From: Bradyrhizobium sp. B097
Lineage (GTDB): Bacteria; Pseudomonadota; Alphaproteobacteria; Rhizobiales; Xanthobacteraceae
Assembly (NCBI RefSeq): GCF_038957035.1
Contig: NZ_CP152412.1
Span: forward strand, 1,298,501-1,362,500
Direction: 5' to 3'
DNA length: 64,000 nucleotides
Shown: piece by piece, positions 54,494-62,552 of the stretch
Layout: each line of letters opens with the position of its first letter
How positions within the stretch are numbered: position 1 is the stretch's first letter
Program-made: the position numbers and the translations under genes
The notes under the pieces: generated by a model
The model's input: only the letters and a program-made list of their open reading frames with translations
Told to the model about the DNA's origin: nothing
Databases searched by the model: none

Positions 54494-54736
54494 TGGCCTC
54501 CACCTCGCTTGTTGGACCCGATCGATTCATGAACGATGCGGGTCGCGCCTTCCAGCTGCGCGCGAACGAAGGGATGACGCGTTCGCGCATCCGTACGCGG
54601 ACTACCGCAAGAGGCGATCGAGGCGTTGCAGGAGATTGCGGCGTCCGTGAACGGAGCATCGATCGCTGAACGGTTGCGCGCTCGTCTGGCCGTTCCCACC
54701 GTCGGATCTCTGGCGGAGCGTGTGAGGGTCGACTAA
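54493..54736 (+). pseudogene. Possible decayed small gene
   Basis: The TGATG overlap opens a frame that reads MASTSLVGPDRFMNDAGRAF and QLRANEG, then loses plausible sequence. Other frames continue in protein-like fashion: DDAFAHPYADYRK, then LPQEAIEALQEIAASVNGAS and IAERLRARLAVPTVGSLAER. The pieces suggest a helical protein broken by two frameshifts. No family is recognised. It could equally be noncoding sequence with chance frames. Confidence 0.3.
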
Positions 54737-54770
54737 CAAGGCAGCTGTCGAACGATGAAGGACGGCTGCC

Positions 54771-55651
54771 ATGTTTGAAGGATTCGAGCGCCACGATGTC
54801 GAGACCGAAGGTGCGACGATCGCCTCGTTCGTAGGCGGGAGCGGTCCTCCCTTGCTTCTGCTCCACGGGTACCGCAGACCCACGTCGCCTGGCATCGTAT
54901 CGCCCCGGTCCTGGCGCGCGACTACACCGCGGTCGCCACTGATCTGCGGGGATATGGCGACAGCCGCGGTCCGCAGCACGTCGATGCATCGGCTTACTCC
55001 AAGCGGACGATGGCGCGCGACCAGCTCGCGGTCATGAAGCAGTTCGGCTTCGATCGCTTCGCCGTCATCGGGCACGACCGCGGCGCGCGAGTCGGGTATC
55101 GGTTGGCGCTGGACCATCCAGGAGCGGTGCAGGCTTTCGTATCGCTGACAGTGATCCCGACCGGCGAGGTGTGGGCGCGCACCGGCAAGGATTTTGCGCT
55201 CGGCGCCTATCACTGGCTGCTGTTCGCGCAGCCCTATGACCTGCCCGAACGGCTGTTGAGCGGCGATCCCGATTTCTTCCTGGACTGGACGTTGCGAAGA
55301 ATGGCCGGGGATCTCGTTGCCCTGTCGGATGAGGCCCGCGACGCCTATCGCGAAGCATTTCGCCGGCCCGAGGTGCGACACGCGATGATGCAGGACTATC
55401 GCTCCGGCGCGAGTCTCGATCACGAGCATGATCTTGCCGATCGCGCCGCCGGGCGAATCCTCGATTGTCCTGTGCTGGTGCTGTGGGAGCAGGGCCGGTT
55501 TGGCGAGACGGATACCCCGCTCCAGATATGGAGGAGCTGGGCTGTCGATGTCGATGGCTGGGCTATTCCGGGCGGCCATCTTCAACCGGAAGAGCAGCCT
55601 GACGCCGTGCTCGACGCCGTCAGTTCATTTCTCGCACGCAAGCTCGGGTGA
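54771..55651 (+). pseudogene. Haloacetate dehalogenase-like alpha/beta hydrolase, frameshifted
   Basis: Two overlapping frames together give one complete alpha/beta hydrolase of about 293 residues. The first frame reads LLLLHGYR and then nonsense. Inserting one base near 54871-54876 restores [20 protein letters not shown] and the following TAVATDLRGYGDSRGPQ, joining the frame that opens at 55010. The nucleophile is Asp in VIGHDRGARVGYRLALDH, as in fluoroacetate and haloacetate dehalogenases, and GGHLQPEEQPD holds the His. The start ATG at 54771 has AAGGA upstream. It is either a recent pseudogene or a sequencing error in a short C run (GGGTACC). Confidence 0.8.
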
Positions 55652-55682
55652 CTGAGCGAATGCATTGATCGAGGTGCCGGGA

Positions 55683-57293
55683 TCACCGGTCGAGCCAGGC
55701 GTCGGAAAAATCCCCTGCGGTGAGGTCGACGCTGTTGTAAAGATTGCGCACGCGCGCATTGCTGACGAGGGTTGTCTCCAGCGCTACCAGTGGCAAGGCT
55801 GGCAGGTCGTCACTGGCGATCTTTTGGATCTGCCGGAATTGATCCGCGCGCCGCGCTTCGTCACGTTCCGTGGCCGCTTGCCGGAACAGCTCATCAACCG
55901 TCGGGTTATTGTAGTGGGCCGCATTGACATAGGGCAGTGGGTGCTTGATTCCGTCGGACCAGTAGATCCGCTGCACGCCGACCGTCGGGTCGAACAGCAG
56001 GCCGAGCCCGTTGAGGTTGATGTCGAAATCACGGTCGTAATAGACCCGCTTGATAAAGGTACCGAGATCGCCGTCGAGAATGTCGACGCGGATGCCGGCA
56101 CGGCCGAGGGCGGACCGCAGGTAGCCGGCAGTCGCCTTGAATGCCGCCCCCGGAATGAAGGTCAGCTTCAGTGCAAACCGGATGCCGCCGCTTCCGCGCT
56201 TTAATCCCGCCTCATCGAGAAGGCGATTGGCCTCGTCGAGATTGAAGGGATGGTCGAAGCTCATCGGGTCGAAATAGGATGAAAGCACTTCGGGAATCGG
56301 CGAGCGGATCCGGCTGGCATAGCCGTAATAGATCCACTGCCGGATGAAATCGCTATCGATCGTGCGCGCGATGGCGTGCCGCACGGTGCGTTGGACGAGG
56401 TATTGGTTGTCGAGGCTGAACTCCAGCACGGCGGCGTTGTTGAGATAGGCGTCTCGCTGCGACGAGACGATGAGCTTTCCACCCTCTGCCAGCCGTTTCA
56501 CATCGCCGAGGGAAATGCTGCCGCTGATGTCGGCTTCTCCCGTTTCAAGCGCCGTGGAGGCCGCGGCCGGATCACCAACGAACTTGACCACCACTCGATC
56601 CAGAAAGGGCCGCTCGGGCCGCCAATATTGTGGGTTCCGGCGCAGGCTGACGTGGCTGCCGCGCTTCCATTCCTCGAAGATGAATGGACCGGTTCCGATC
56701 GGTGCGTTGTTGTTGGGGCTGCCGTCGAGATTATCGGGCTGATAGGCGTGACGCGGAACGATCGGCGATTCCGCAGCCGCGAGCGCCTTCAGGAAGTAGG
56801 GTGTCGGCTTCGACAGCTTCACCACGGCGGTGAGCGCATCAGGCGTTTCGACACGATCGAGATTGGCGAAGCTGATCCGGCCGCGCGGCCCGACCTTTTG
56901 CAGCGCTTGCAGCGAAAACTGGACGTCGGCGGACGTGAAGTCGGCGCCATCGTGCCATTTGACGCCGGGACGCAAAGTGAAGGCATATTCGAGTCCGTCT
57001 GCACTCGACTTCCAGGCCGTCGCCAGAAGCGGACGCGGTGTGAAGTCTGCATCGTAAGCCAGCAGACCCTCGGTGATTTTGGTGCTGATATTGCGGGTCT
57101 GTGTGTTGGTGTCGAGCAAGGGAACGAGCGTTCGCGGTTCTCCCTGCGTGACGACGGTCAGCGTCCCGCCGCGCCGCGCTTCGGCCGCGAGCGCAGGCGA
57201 GCCGGCGAGCGGCAGCGCGAGCGCGCCGGCCCCCGCCTTCAGGACATTTCGCCGATCAATGAGACTGCGGATACGATCGTAAGTCGTCATCAT
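55683..57293 (-). CDS. ABC transporter substrate-binding protein, family 5 (peptide/nickel type)
   Basis: Periplasmic binding protein of 536 residues, the usual size of DppA/OppA. A Tat-type signal is visible (DRRNVLKAGAGALALPLAGS). TLTVVTQGEPRTLVPLLDTN, RPLLATAWKSSADGLEYAFT, LRPGVKWHDGADFTSADVQF and PIGTGPFIFEEWKRGSHVSL are family landmarks. It overlaps the 3' end of the upstream ATPase by 38 bases and is the last gene of an operon otherwise made of NitT/TauT components. No OppBC-type permease is present, which is odd. The start could also be 57290. Confidence 0.9.
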   Translation of the reverse strand: MMTTYDRIRSLIDRRNVLKAGAGALALPLAGSPALAAEARRGGTLTVVTQGEPRTLVPLLDTNTQTRNISTKITEGLLAYDADFTPRPLLATAWKSSADGLEYAFTLRPGVKWHDGADFTSADVQFSLQALQKVGPRGRISFANLDRVETPDALTAVVKLSKPTPYFLKALAAAESPIVPRHAYQPDNLDGSPNNNAPIGTGPFIFEEWKRGSHVSLRRNPQYWRPERPFLDRVVVKFVGDPAAASTALETGEADISGSISLGDVKRLAEGGKLIVSSQRDAYLNNAAVLEFSLDNQYLVQRTVRHAIARTIDSDFIRQWIYYGYASRIRSPIPEVLSSYFDPMSFDHPFNLDEANRLLDEAGLKRGSGGIRFALKLTFIPGAAFKATAGYLRSALGRAGIRVDILDGDLGTFIKRVYYDRDFDINLNGLGLLFDPTVGVQRIYWSDGIKHPLPYVNAAHYNNPTVDELFRQAATERDEARRADQFRQIQKIASDDLPALPLVALETTLVSNARVRNLYNSVDLTAGDFSDAWLDR

Positions 57294-58104
57294 GTGGCAA
57301 GCTTTCCGTTGTTGCGTGCTGAGGGCGTGCGGCCTGCTCGCGCAGTGTCGCCAGGATCGACCGTTTCAGCTCGCCGAACGTGGGCGTCGCGATGATCTCC
57401 TGATAGGCGCGCGGCCGCGGATAGGGGACGACGATCTCTTCGACGATCCGGCCAGGGCGGCCGCTCATGATGGCGATGCGGTCCGACAGGAACAGCGCTT
57501 CTTCGATGTCGTGCGTGACGAACAGGACGGTGGAGCGGCGCTGCTCGCGCGCGGCCAACAGCAGCTCTTGCATCGCGAGTCGAGTCTGGGCATCCAGAGC
57601 CCCGAATGGCTCGTCCATCAAGAGGAGCAGCGGCTGCGATATCCAGGCGCGGGCGATCGCGACGCGCTGGCGCATTCCACCGGACAGCTCATAGACGGCA
57701 TGATGCTCGAAGCCGCGCAGGCCCATCATCTCGATCAGCTCTTGCGCCCGTGGCCGATATTCGGACGCCGGGCGCCCGGCCAGACGCGATGCGAAGGTGA
57801 TGTTGTCGATGACAGACAACCATGGGAACAGCGTCGCTTCCTGAAACACGATGCCGCGATCGGGGGACGGGCGTCCGACCGGCTTGCCATCGATCGTCAC
57901 GCAGCCGTGCGTGGGTTGTTCGAAACCCGCCAGCAGGTCGAGCACGGTTGATTTACCGCAGCCGCTGGGTCCGAGCAGGCACACGAATTCGCCTTCCGCA
58001 ACGCCAAGCGAAAGTCCGTCGAGCGCGACGGTCTTGCGTCGGCCGCGCTGGTCTTCGAAGCGCTTCTCGACATCTTCAAGCACGATCAGTGGAGAGGTCG
58101 TCAT
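57256..58104 (-). CDS. NitT/TauT-type ABC transporter ATP-binding protein (second system)
   Basis: ATPase of 282 residues. Walker A GPSGCGKST, Q-loop IVFQEATLFPWLSVIDNITF, signature LSGGMRQRVAIARAW, Walker B LLLMDEPFGALD and switch VTHDIEEALFLSDR are intact. The start MTTSPLIVLEDV lies two bases before the stop codon end of the upstream permease gene. The C-terminal tail is His- and Pro-rich (TTESLPHDDDLRSYPQSH) and overlaps the start of the family-5 binding protein. It is not closely similar to the ATPase at 53413. Confidence 0.9.
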   Translation of the reverse strand: MTTSPLIVLEDVEKRFEDQRGRRKTVALDGLSLGVAEGEFVCLLGPSGCGKSTVLDLLAGFEQPTHGCVTIDGKPVGRPSPDRGIVFQEATLFPWLSVIDNITFASRLAGRPASEYRPRAQELIEMMGLRGFEHHAVYELSGGMRQRVAIARAWISQPLLLLMDEPFGALDAQTRLAMQELLLAAREQRRSTVLFVTHDIEEALFLSDRIAIMSGRPGRIVEEIVVPYPRPRAYQEIIATPTFGELKRSILATLREQAARPQHATTESLPHDDDLRSYPQSH

Positions 58105-58105
58105 C

Positions 58106-58876
58106 TCAGGCGCGTCCTGACCAAGGGGCCACCCAGCGCTGCAGCCCCACGAGCGCCAGGTCCAGCGCGTAGCCTGTGCCGCCGAGCATGACGATGCCAA
58201 GCATGACGACGTCAGTGCGCAGATAGGAGCCGGCGTTGACGACCATCCAGCCGATGCCGGCGTCGGAGGCGATCATCTCGGCTGCGATCAGAGTCGTCCA
58301 GCCGATCCCGAAGGACAGGCGCAGCGTCACGAACAGCTCGGGCAGGATGTGGGGCAGGATCACGTAGCGAAACAACGCCAGCCCGTGCGCGCCAAGCGCC
58401 TGGCCGGCGCGGATCCGTTGTCTCTGCACGGTGCCGACCGCAGCCGCCGTTCCGACAATGATGCTGAGCGCGGCCGAGATGAAGATCAAAAGAACTTTCG
58501 AGGTCTCGCCGATACCGAACCAGAGGATCACGAGGGGGATCAGTGCGAGCTTCGGGAGCGGCCGCAGGAACTGGACGAAGGGGTCGAGCACGGCGCCAAA
58601 GCCTGGCGCCGTTCCCATGGCGAGCCCGAGCGGCACACCGATCAGCGTCGCCACGGCAAACGCGCCAAACGCGCGGGCGAGACTGAGCGCCAGGTGCTGC
58701 CAGAGCGGGGTACCACGATAGCCGTCCCGCATCAGATCGATCGCGGTCGTCACGATCTCGGACGGCGGCGGGAGCAACAGCGGTTCGACCAGGTGAGTCC
58801 GCCCGGCGATCTCCCACGCCAGCGTGACGCCGGCGACCGCAGCGAGGCCGATCAGGAAGCGACGGCTGGCGTTCAA
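58106..58876 (-). CDS. NitT/TauT-type ABC transporter permease (second system)
   Basis: Permease of 256 residues, the standard SsuC/TauC length. FLIGLAAVAGVTLAWEIAGR starts the first helix, and RRQRIRAGQALGAHG-type sequence (QRQRIRAGQALGAHGLALFR) is the coupling loop. GFGAVLDPFVQFLRPLPKLA and LIPLVILWFGIGETSKVLLI are family landmarks. The start is a TTG at 58876, whose last bases overlap the TGA stop of the upstream binding-protein gene (TTGA), so translation is probably coupled. No ATG fits in this region. Confidence 0.88.
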   Translation of the reverse strand: MNASRRFLIGLAAVAGVTLAWEIAGRTHLVEPLLLPPPSEIVTTAIDLMRDGYRGTPLWQHLALSLARAFGAFAVATLIGVPLGLAMGTAPGFGAVLDPFVQFLRPLPKLALIPLVILWFGIGETSKVLLIFISAALSIIVGTAAAVGTVQRQRIRAGQALGAHGLALFRYVILPHILPELFVTLRLSFGIGWTTLIAAEMIASDAGIGWMVVNAGSYLRTDVVMLGIVMLGGTGYALDLALVGLQRWVAPWSGRA

Positions 58877-59925
58877 GACGGGAACGCGCGCCGCAGCAAT
58901 GCGTAGTTCACCGCGGGGACAAACGAGGCGGGGACGTCGTCGCGCCTGATCTCGCCTGTCTCGGCCAGGAAGGCGGCGGCATCGCCGAGCGCCTTGATGA
59001 GCGGTGCATCCTTTGCGGCGCCAGGCCCATCGCCCCAATATTTCGGACCGAGCTGATCCTGGAAGGTGGGATAGCGCAGCCCGGCCAGGGTGTCGCGCAC
59101 GGCTTCGAACGGTGCGCCAAAATCCTTCGCCAGAATCCGTGACACGCCTTCCGGATCGGACCGGTATCGATCGAACTGAGCTTGAACGGTCCGCAGCCAA
59201 GCCACCACTGTCTCGGGGGATCGCTCGGCGAATTCGCTCCGCACCACGGCGCTGTTCCAGACAAAGACGCCCGAGGGCTGCAACTGTTCGGAGACCAGCA
59301 ATTGCTGGCCGCCGTCCGCCAGAAGCTCCGCCCAGAACGGACCATTGATGTAAGTCGCGTCGATGTCGCCGCGCTTCCAGGCCGCGATCGTGTCCGGCTG
59401 GCTCAGGGGCAGGCGCTTGATCTTGCTGGCATCGAGCTTGTTGATCCGGATCAAGGCTTCAAGCGCGAAGGCCATCGTGGAGGCGGGAGCAACCGCGATG
59501 CGCTTGCCTTCGAGATCCCTGAGCGTGGTGATGCCCGGCTTGGCGACGAGCCGCTCGCTGGTGGCGACGATCTCCGGCGAGCCAAGAATTTGAATGGGCA
59601 GTTTGCGCGAAAGCCCGGCCACGATCGGCGTGTTACCGAAGATCGCGAAATCGATCTGCTTGGCGGCAAGCAGCGACAGCGCCGGTCCACCCGATGGGAA
59701 CGGCACCCACTCGACCTTGACACCAAGCGACCTGTCGAAACTGCCGTCGGTCTTGCCTACCACCCAGGCTCGCGCCGCCGTCAGATAGCCGATGCGAACG
59801 ACATCAGGCTTCACCGTGGTCTGCGCGCGGCTGCGTGCTGCCGTCAGTGACAACGCAACTGCGCCGAGGCCCAGTCGCAGCACGTCACGTCGTCCCGGCC
59901 TACCCGTGCGAATATTTGTCGTCAT
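58873..59925 (-). CDS. NitT/TauT-type ABC transporter substrate-binding protein (second system)
   Basis: Periplasmic binding protein of 350 residues in the SsuA/TauA family. A Tat-like signal is visible (GRPGRRDVLRLGLGAVALSL). VRIGYLTAARAWVVGKTDGS, VKVEWVPFPSGGPALSLLAA and KQIDFAIFGNTPIVAGLSRK are family landmarks, and WKRGDIDATYINGPFWAELL is the ligand-domain end. AAGGTG precedes the ATG at 59925. It starts the operon with a permease, ATPase and family-5 binding protein. Sulfonate, taurine or nitrate-type ligands are possible. Confidence 0.88.
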   Translation of the reverse strand: MTTNIRTGRPGRRDVLRLGLGAVALSLTAARSRAQTTVKPDVVRIGYLTAARAWVVGKTDGSFDRSLGVKVEWVPFPSGGPALSLLAAKQIDFAIFGNTPIVAGLSRKLPIQILGSPEIVATSERLVAKPGITTLRDLEGKRIAVAPASTMAFALEALIRINKLDASKIKRLPLSQPDTIAAWKRGDIDATYINGPFWAELLADGGQQLLVSEQLQPSGVFVWNSAVVRSEFAERSPETVVAWLRTVQAQFDRYRSDPEGVSRILAKDFGAPFEAVRDTLAGLRYPTFQDQLGPKYWGDGPGAAKDAPLIKALGDAAAFLAETGEIRRDDVPASFVPAVNYALLRRAFPS

Positions 59926-60242
59926 GGTGCACCTTCGTGAATGATGCGTGCAGATCGTCACCGCGATGGCGTCGAGTCAATCGCGGTCGAAAAATAAGAT
60001 ATTCGTTTCAGCGTGCCACGAACGAACGCAATGAATTGCGCTTCCGTCGCACGTGATGGATGAAATTCATTCTCACGAAGACGCCGAAAGCTGCGTTGAT
60101 GAAGTTCGCCGTCTGCGGGCGGAGCAGAACTGAATCGTTCTCAATTCGCGAGCCTATTTAGAATTGACGGCGGCAGGCGTGAACGCCCAAATGCGCGTCG
60201 CAAAATCCGGATGAAATCCATCGCGTCTCGAAGGAAGCTCGC
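59926..60242. other. Divergent intergenic region
   Basis: No gene is seen. This is the shared upstream region of the second NitT/TauT operon and the hydrolase gene at 60243. It is AT-richer, for example AAAAATAAGATATTCG at 59991-60006, and CGTCGCACGTGATGGATGAA lies near 60045. No known operator is recognised. Confidence 0.5.
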
Positions 60243-61241
60243 ATGAAGCGCTTGTTGTCGTCGCTGCTGGTATCACTCTCGGCTGCGTGGTTGCCGGCTT
60301 CGGCGAAGGAACCGCGCCAACTGGTCACGCAGGATTATCATGTTGCGTCGGCGACACCAGGCGTCCAGATCTTCCTGCGAAACAAGCACCCGAAGGACCT
60401 CGCGACGTTCGACGCCTCGCGCACGGTCCTCTATGTCCACGGGTCGACGCAGCCATCGGAAACCGTCTTCGATCTGGCTCTGGGGCAAGGATCGTGGGCG
60501 GACTACATCGCATCGCATGGCTACGATGTCTGGCTTGTCGACGTCAGGGGCTACGGTGGCTCGACACCTCCCACGGACCAGTCGAAGCCATTTGCAACGA
60601 CCAGGGAGGGGGTCGAAGATTTCGGTGCCGCGGTCAACCACATCCTCGCCCAGCGCAAGATATCGAAATTGCAGCTGATCGGCTGGTCATGGGGGACGCT
60701 GATCGCCGGCAGCTACGCAGCCGCACAGCCGCAACATGTCGCCGGCCTGGTTCTGCTGGCACCGCCCTGGCTCTCATCGTCCGGCGGCAAGATCCCGGAA
60801 GCGGCTTGGCAGGAATGGACCGTCGACGCGGTGCTGAAGCGCCTTCAGACCGGCGTACCGAACGGGCAGGCCGAGGCGATCTTCCCCCCGGCATCGAAGA
60901 AGATCTGGGAGCAGGCTCTTCTCTCGGCCCAGCCCGATGCCAAGGCGCATAATCCGCCGCGCTTCCGTTCTCCGACCGGCGTCGTGGCTGATGGCGCCGA
61001 GTACTGGAGCGTCAACAAGGCAATCTACGATCCCGGCAAGATTTCGGCGCCGACGCTCATCATTCGCGGTGAATGGGACGAGCTGACCCCGCTCAGCCAG
61101 TCGCAGGCGCTGTTCGCGCTTCTGCGTAATGCGGCGGTGCGCCACTTGATCGAGATTCCGCGCGCCACGCATTTCGTAGAGGTCGAGACGGGACGCGACG
61201 CGCTCTTCCGCGAAGTGCAGAGCTTTCTCGATCGCAATTGA
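60243..61241 (+). CDS. Secreted alpha/beta hydrolase
   Basis: Predicted periplasmic hydrolase of 332 residues with an N-terminal signal peptide (MKRLLSSLLVSLSAAWLPASA). The fold elements are RTVLYVHGSTQP (oxyanion strand), IGWSWGTLIAG (nucleophile Ser about residue 149), RGEWDELTP (Asp) and RATHFVEVE (His). VWLVDVRGYGGSTPP is the cap-side loop. It may be an esterase or lactonase; no substrate can be named. The ATG at 60243 follows AAGGAAG by about 6 bases. MetQ follows after 80 bases on the same strand. Confidence 0.82.
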   Translation: MKRLLSSLLVSLSAAWLPASAKEPRQLVTQDYHVASATPGVQIFLRNKHPKDLATFDASRTVLYVHGSTQPSETVFDLALGQGSWADYIASHGYDVWLVDVRGYGGSTPPTDQSKPFATTREGVEDFGAAVNHILAQRKISKLQLIGWSWGTLIAGSYAAAQPQHVAGLVLLAPPWLSSSGGKIPEAAWQEWTVDAVLKRLQTGVPNGQAEAIFPPASKKIWEQALLSAQPDAKAHNPPRFRSPTGVVADGAEYWSVNKAIYDPGKISAPTLIIRGEWDELTPLSQSQALFALLRNAAVRHLIEIPRATHFVEVETGRDALFREVQSFLDRN

Positions 61242-61321
61242 CGCGTCCTTCATCGAGCGCGCGGAGAGTTTTTCGCACTATACGCTACCTCCATTCAACA
61301 CAGATGCAAGATCGCACAACA

Positions 61322-62104
61322 ATGAAACATCGCCTGCTCGCACTTATTGCCGGATTCGCTCTCTTTGCCGCACCTGCTTTTGCGGATCAGAAGATCAAGG
61401 TCGGAATATCCGGCGGCGATTCCGAAATCGTCTGGGCCAAGGTAAAGGAGATCGCCGCCAAGGACGGGCTCGACCTCCAGGTGGTGGTATTCAACGATTA
61501 TCTGCTGCCGAATGCTGCGCTCGATGCCGGTGATCTCGACGCCAATGCGTTCCAGCACAAGCCGTTCCTCGACAATCAGACCAAGACGAGAGGCTACAAG
61601 ATCACTCCGGTGGGTGAGACCATCGTTGCGCCGATCGGCCTCTACTCCAAAAAGGCAAAATCGGCCGCCGAGATCAGGGACGGATCGTCGATCGGCATTC
61701 CGAACGATCCCTCCAACGGCGGCCGCGCGCTCCTGCTGCTCCAGGCTCAGAACCTGGTCAAGCTCAAGGATGGGGTCGGCATCTTGCCGACCGTGCTGGA
61801 CGTTGTCGACAATCCGAGGAAGCTCAAGATTCGCGAGATCGATGCGGCGCAGCTCCCGCGCAGCCTTGACGACGTCGACGCGGCGGTGATCAACACCAAC
61901 TACGCGGTGCCGGCCGGGCTGATCCCGGGCAAGGATTCCATCGCGATCGAATCCTCCGTCAGCAATCCGTACAACAATTTCATCGCCGTCCGCGAGCGCG
62001 ACAAGAATGCCCCCTGGGTCGCCAAGCTGGTGCAGGCCTATCAGAACGACACCATCCGACAACTCATCAAGGACAAGTTGCCCGGCCAAATCCCTGCGTT
62101 TTGA
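61322..62104 (+). CDS. MetQ/NlpA family substrate-binding protein
   Basis: Periplasmic binding protein of 260 residues. Signal peptide HRLLALIAGFALFAAPAFA, cleaved before DQK; no lipobox, so it would be soluble and not lipid-anchored. VGISGGDSEIVWAKVKEIAA, VVFNDYLLPNAALDAGDLDA and NAFQHKPFLDNQTKTRGYKI are the MetQ family pattern. SIGIPNDPSNGGRALLLLQA is also typical. MetQ binds D- or L-methionine and related thioether compounds, but no MetN or MetI partner is in the window. The start at 61322 has no clear ribosome site. Confidence 0.88.
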   Translation: MKHRLLALIAGFALFAAPAFADQKIKVGISGGDSEIVWAKVKEIAAKDGLDLQVVVFNDYLLPNAALDAGDLDANAFQHKPFLDNQTKTRGYKITPVGETIVAPIGLYSKKAKSAAEIRDGSSIGIPNDPSNGGRALLLLQAQNLVKLKDGVGILPTVLDVVDNPRKLKIREIDAAQLPRSLDDVDAAVINTNYAVPAGLIPGKDSIAIESSVSNPYNNFIAVRERDKNAPWVAKLVQAYQNDTIRQLIKDKLPGQIPAF

Positions 62105-62552
62105 GGCATGAGACGGGCGGATGGATTCATCAATTGGGCGTTCGGCGTTGACCGCAGTCGTAGAGTGCTCGCCAAGCGAGAGCCCTAAGGCATTGGGTTT
62201 CGCGTTCCTGGCGCTTCTGGGAAATGTGACATCGGTTTTTGGCCCCTTGATAGAGAGGAAGACAACATGTGACGAGAGTGTCGCGTCGACGCTCGCCGCG
62301 ATACCTGATGCCCCTTCTTTCGTAGCTTCGAAGGTCCTTCTTGGCCCCGAAGCCGGCGGACTGAGGGCCCAATCCATTCATCATAGTAAGATTGGCATGC
62401 AAACGAGCGTGTCTTTGCAACACTCTTTCATTGCGAGATTGAAGGACGAAAGCCTTTTTTCGATGCGGCTGATTACAAAGAAGCTCTGTCCGCGCACGGT
62501 CGGATATCGAGCGCGCTTCCCGTAGCGACCACCCGCGAGCCAAGGAACGACA
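62105..62552. other. Intergenic region without a recognised gene
   Basis: An open plus-strand frame of 134 codons crosses this region (62121-62525) and a longer minus-strand frame runs over it too. Neither has a ribosome site, a motif or good codon use. The sequence is less GC-rich than the genes. I see nothing else to annotate. Confidence 0.45.

Noticed and set aside
58106..59200. Long 364-codon version of the second NitT/TauT permease
   Set aside because: The upstream 108 codons lie inside the binding-protein gene in another frame. The TTG at 58876 fits the family N-terminus and is coupled to the upstream stop.
62121..62525. 134-codon plus-strand frame between MetQ- and SsuA-like genes
   Set aside because: No ribosome site, no motif and codon use unlike the adjacent genes.
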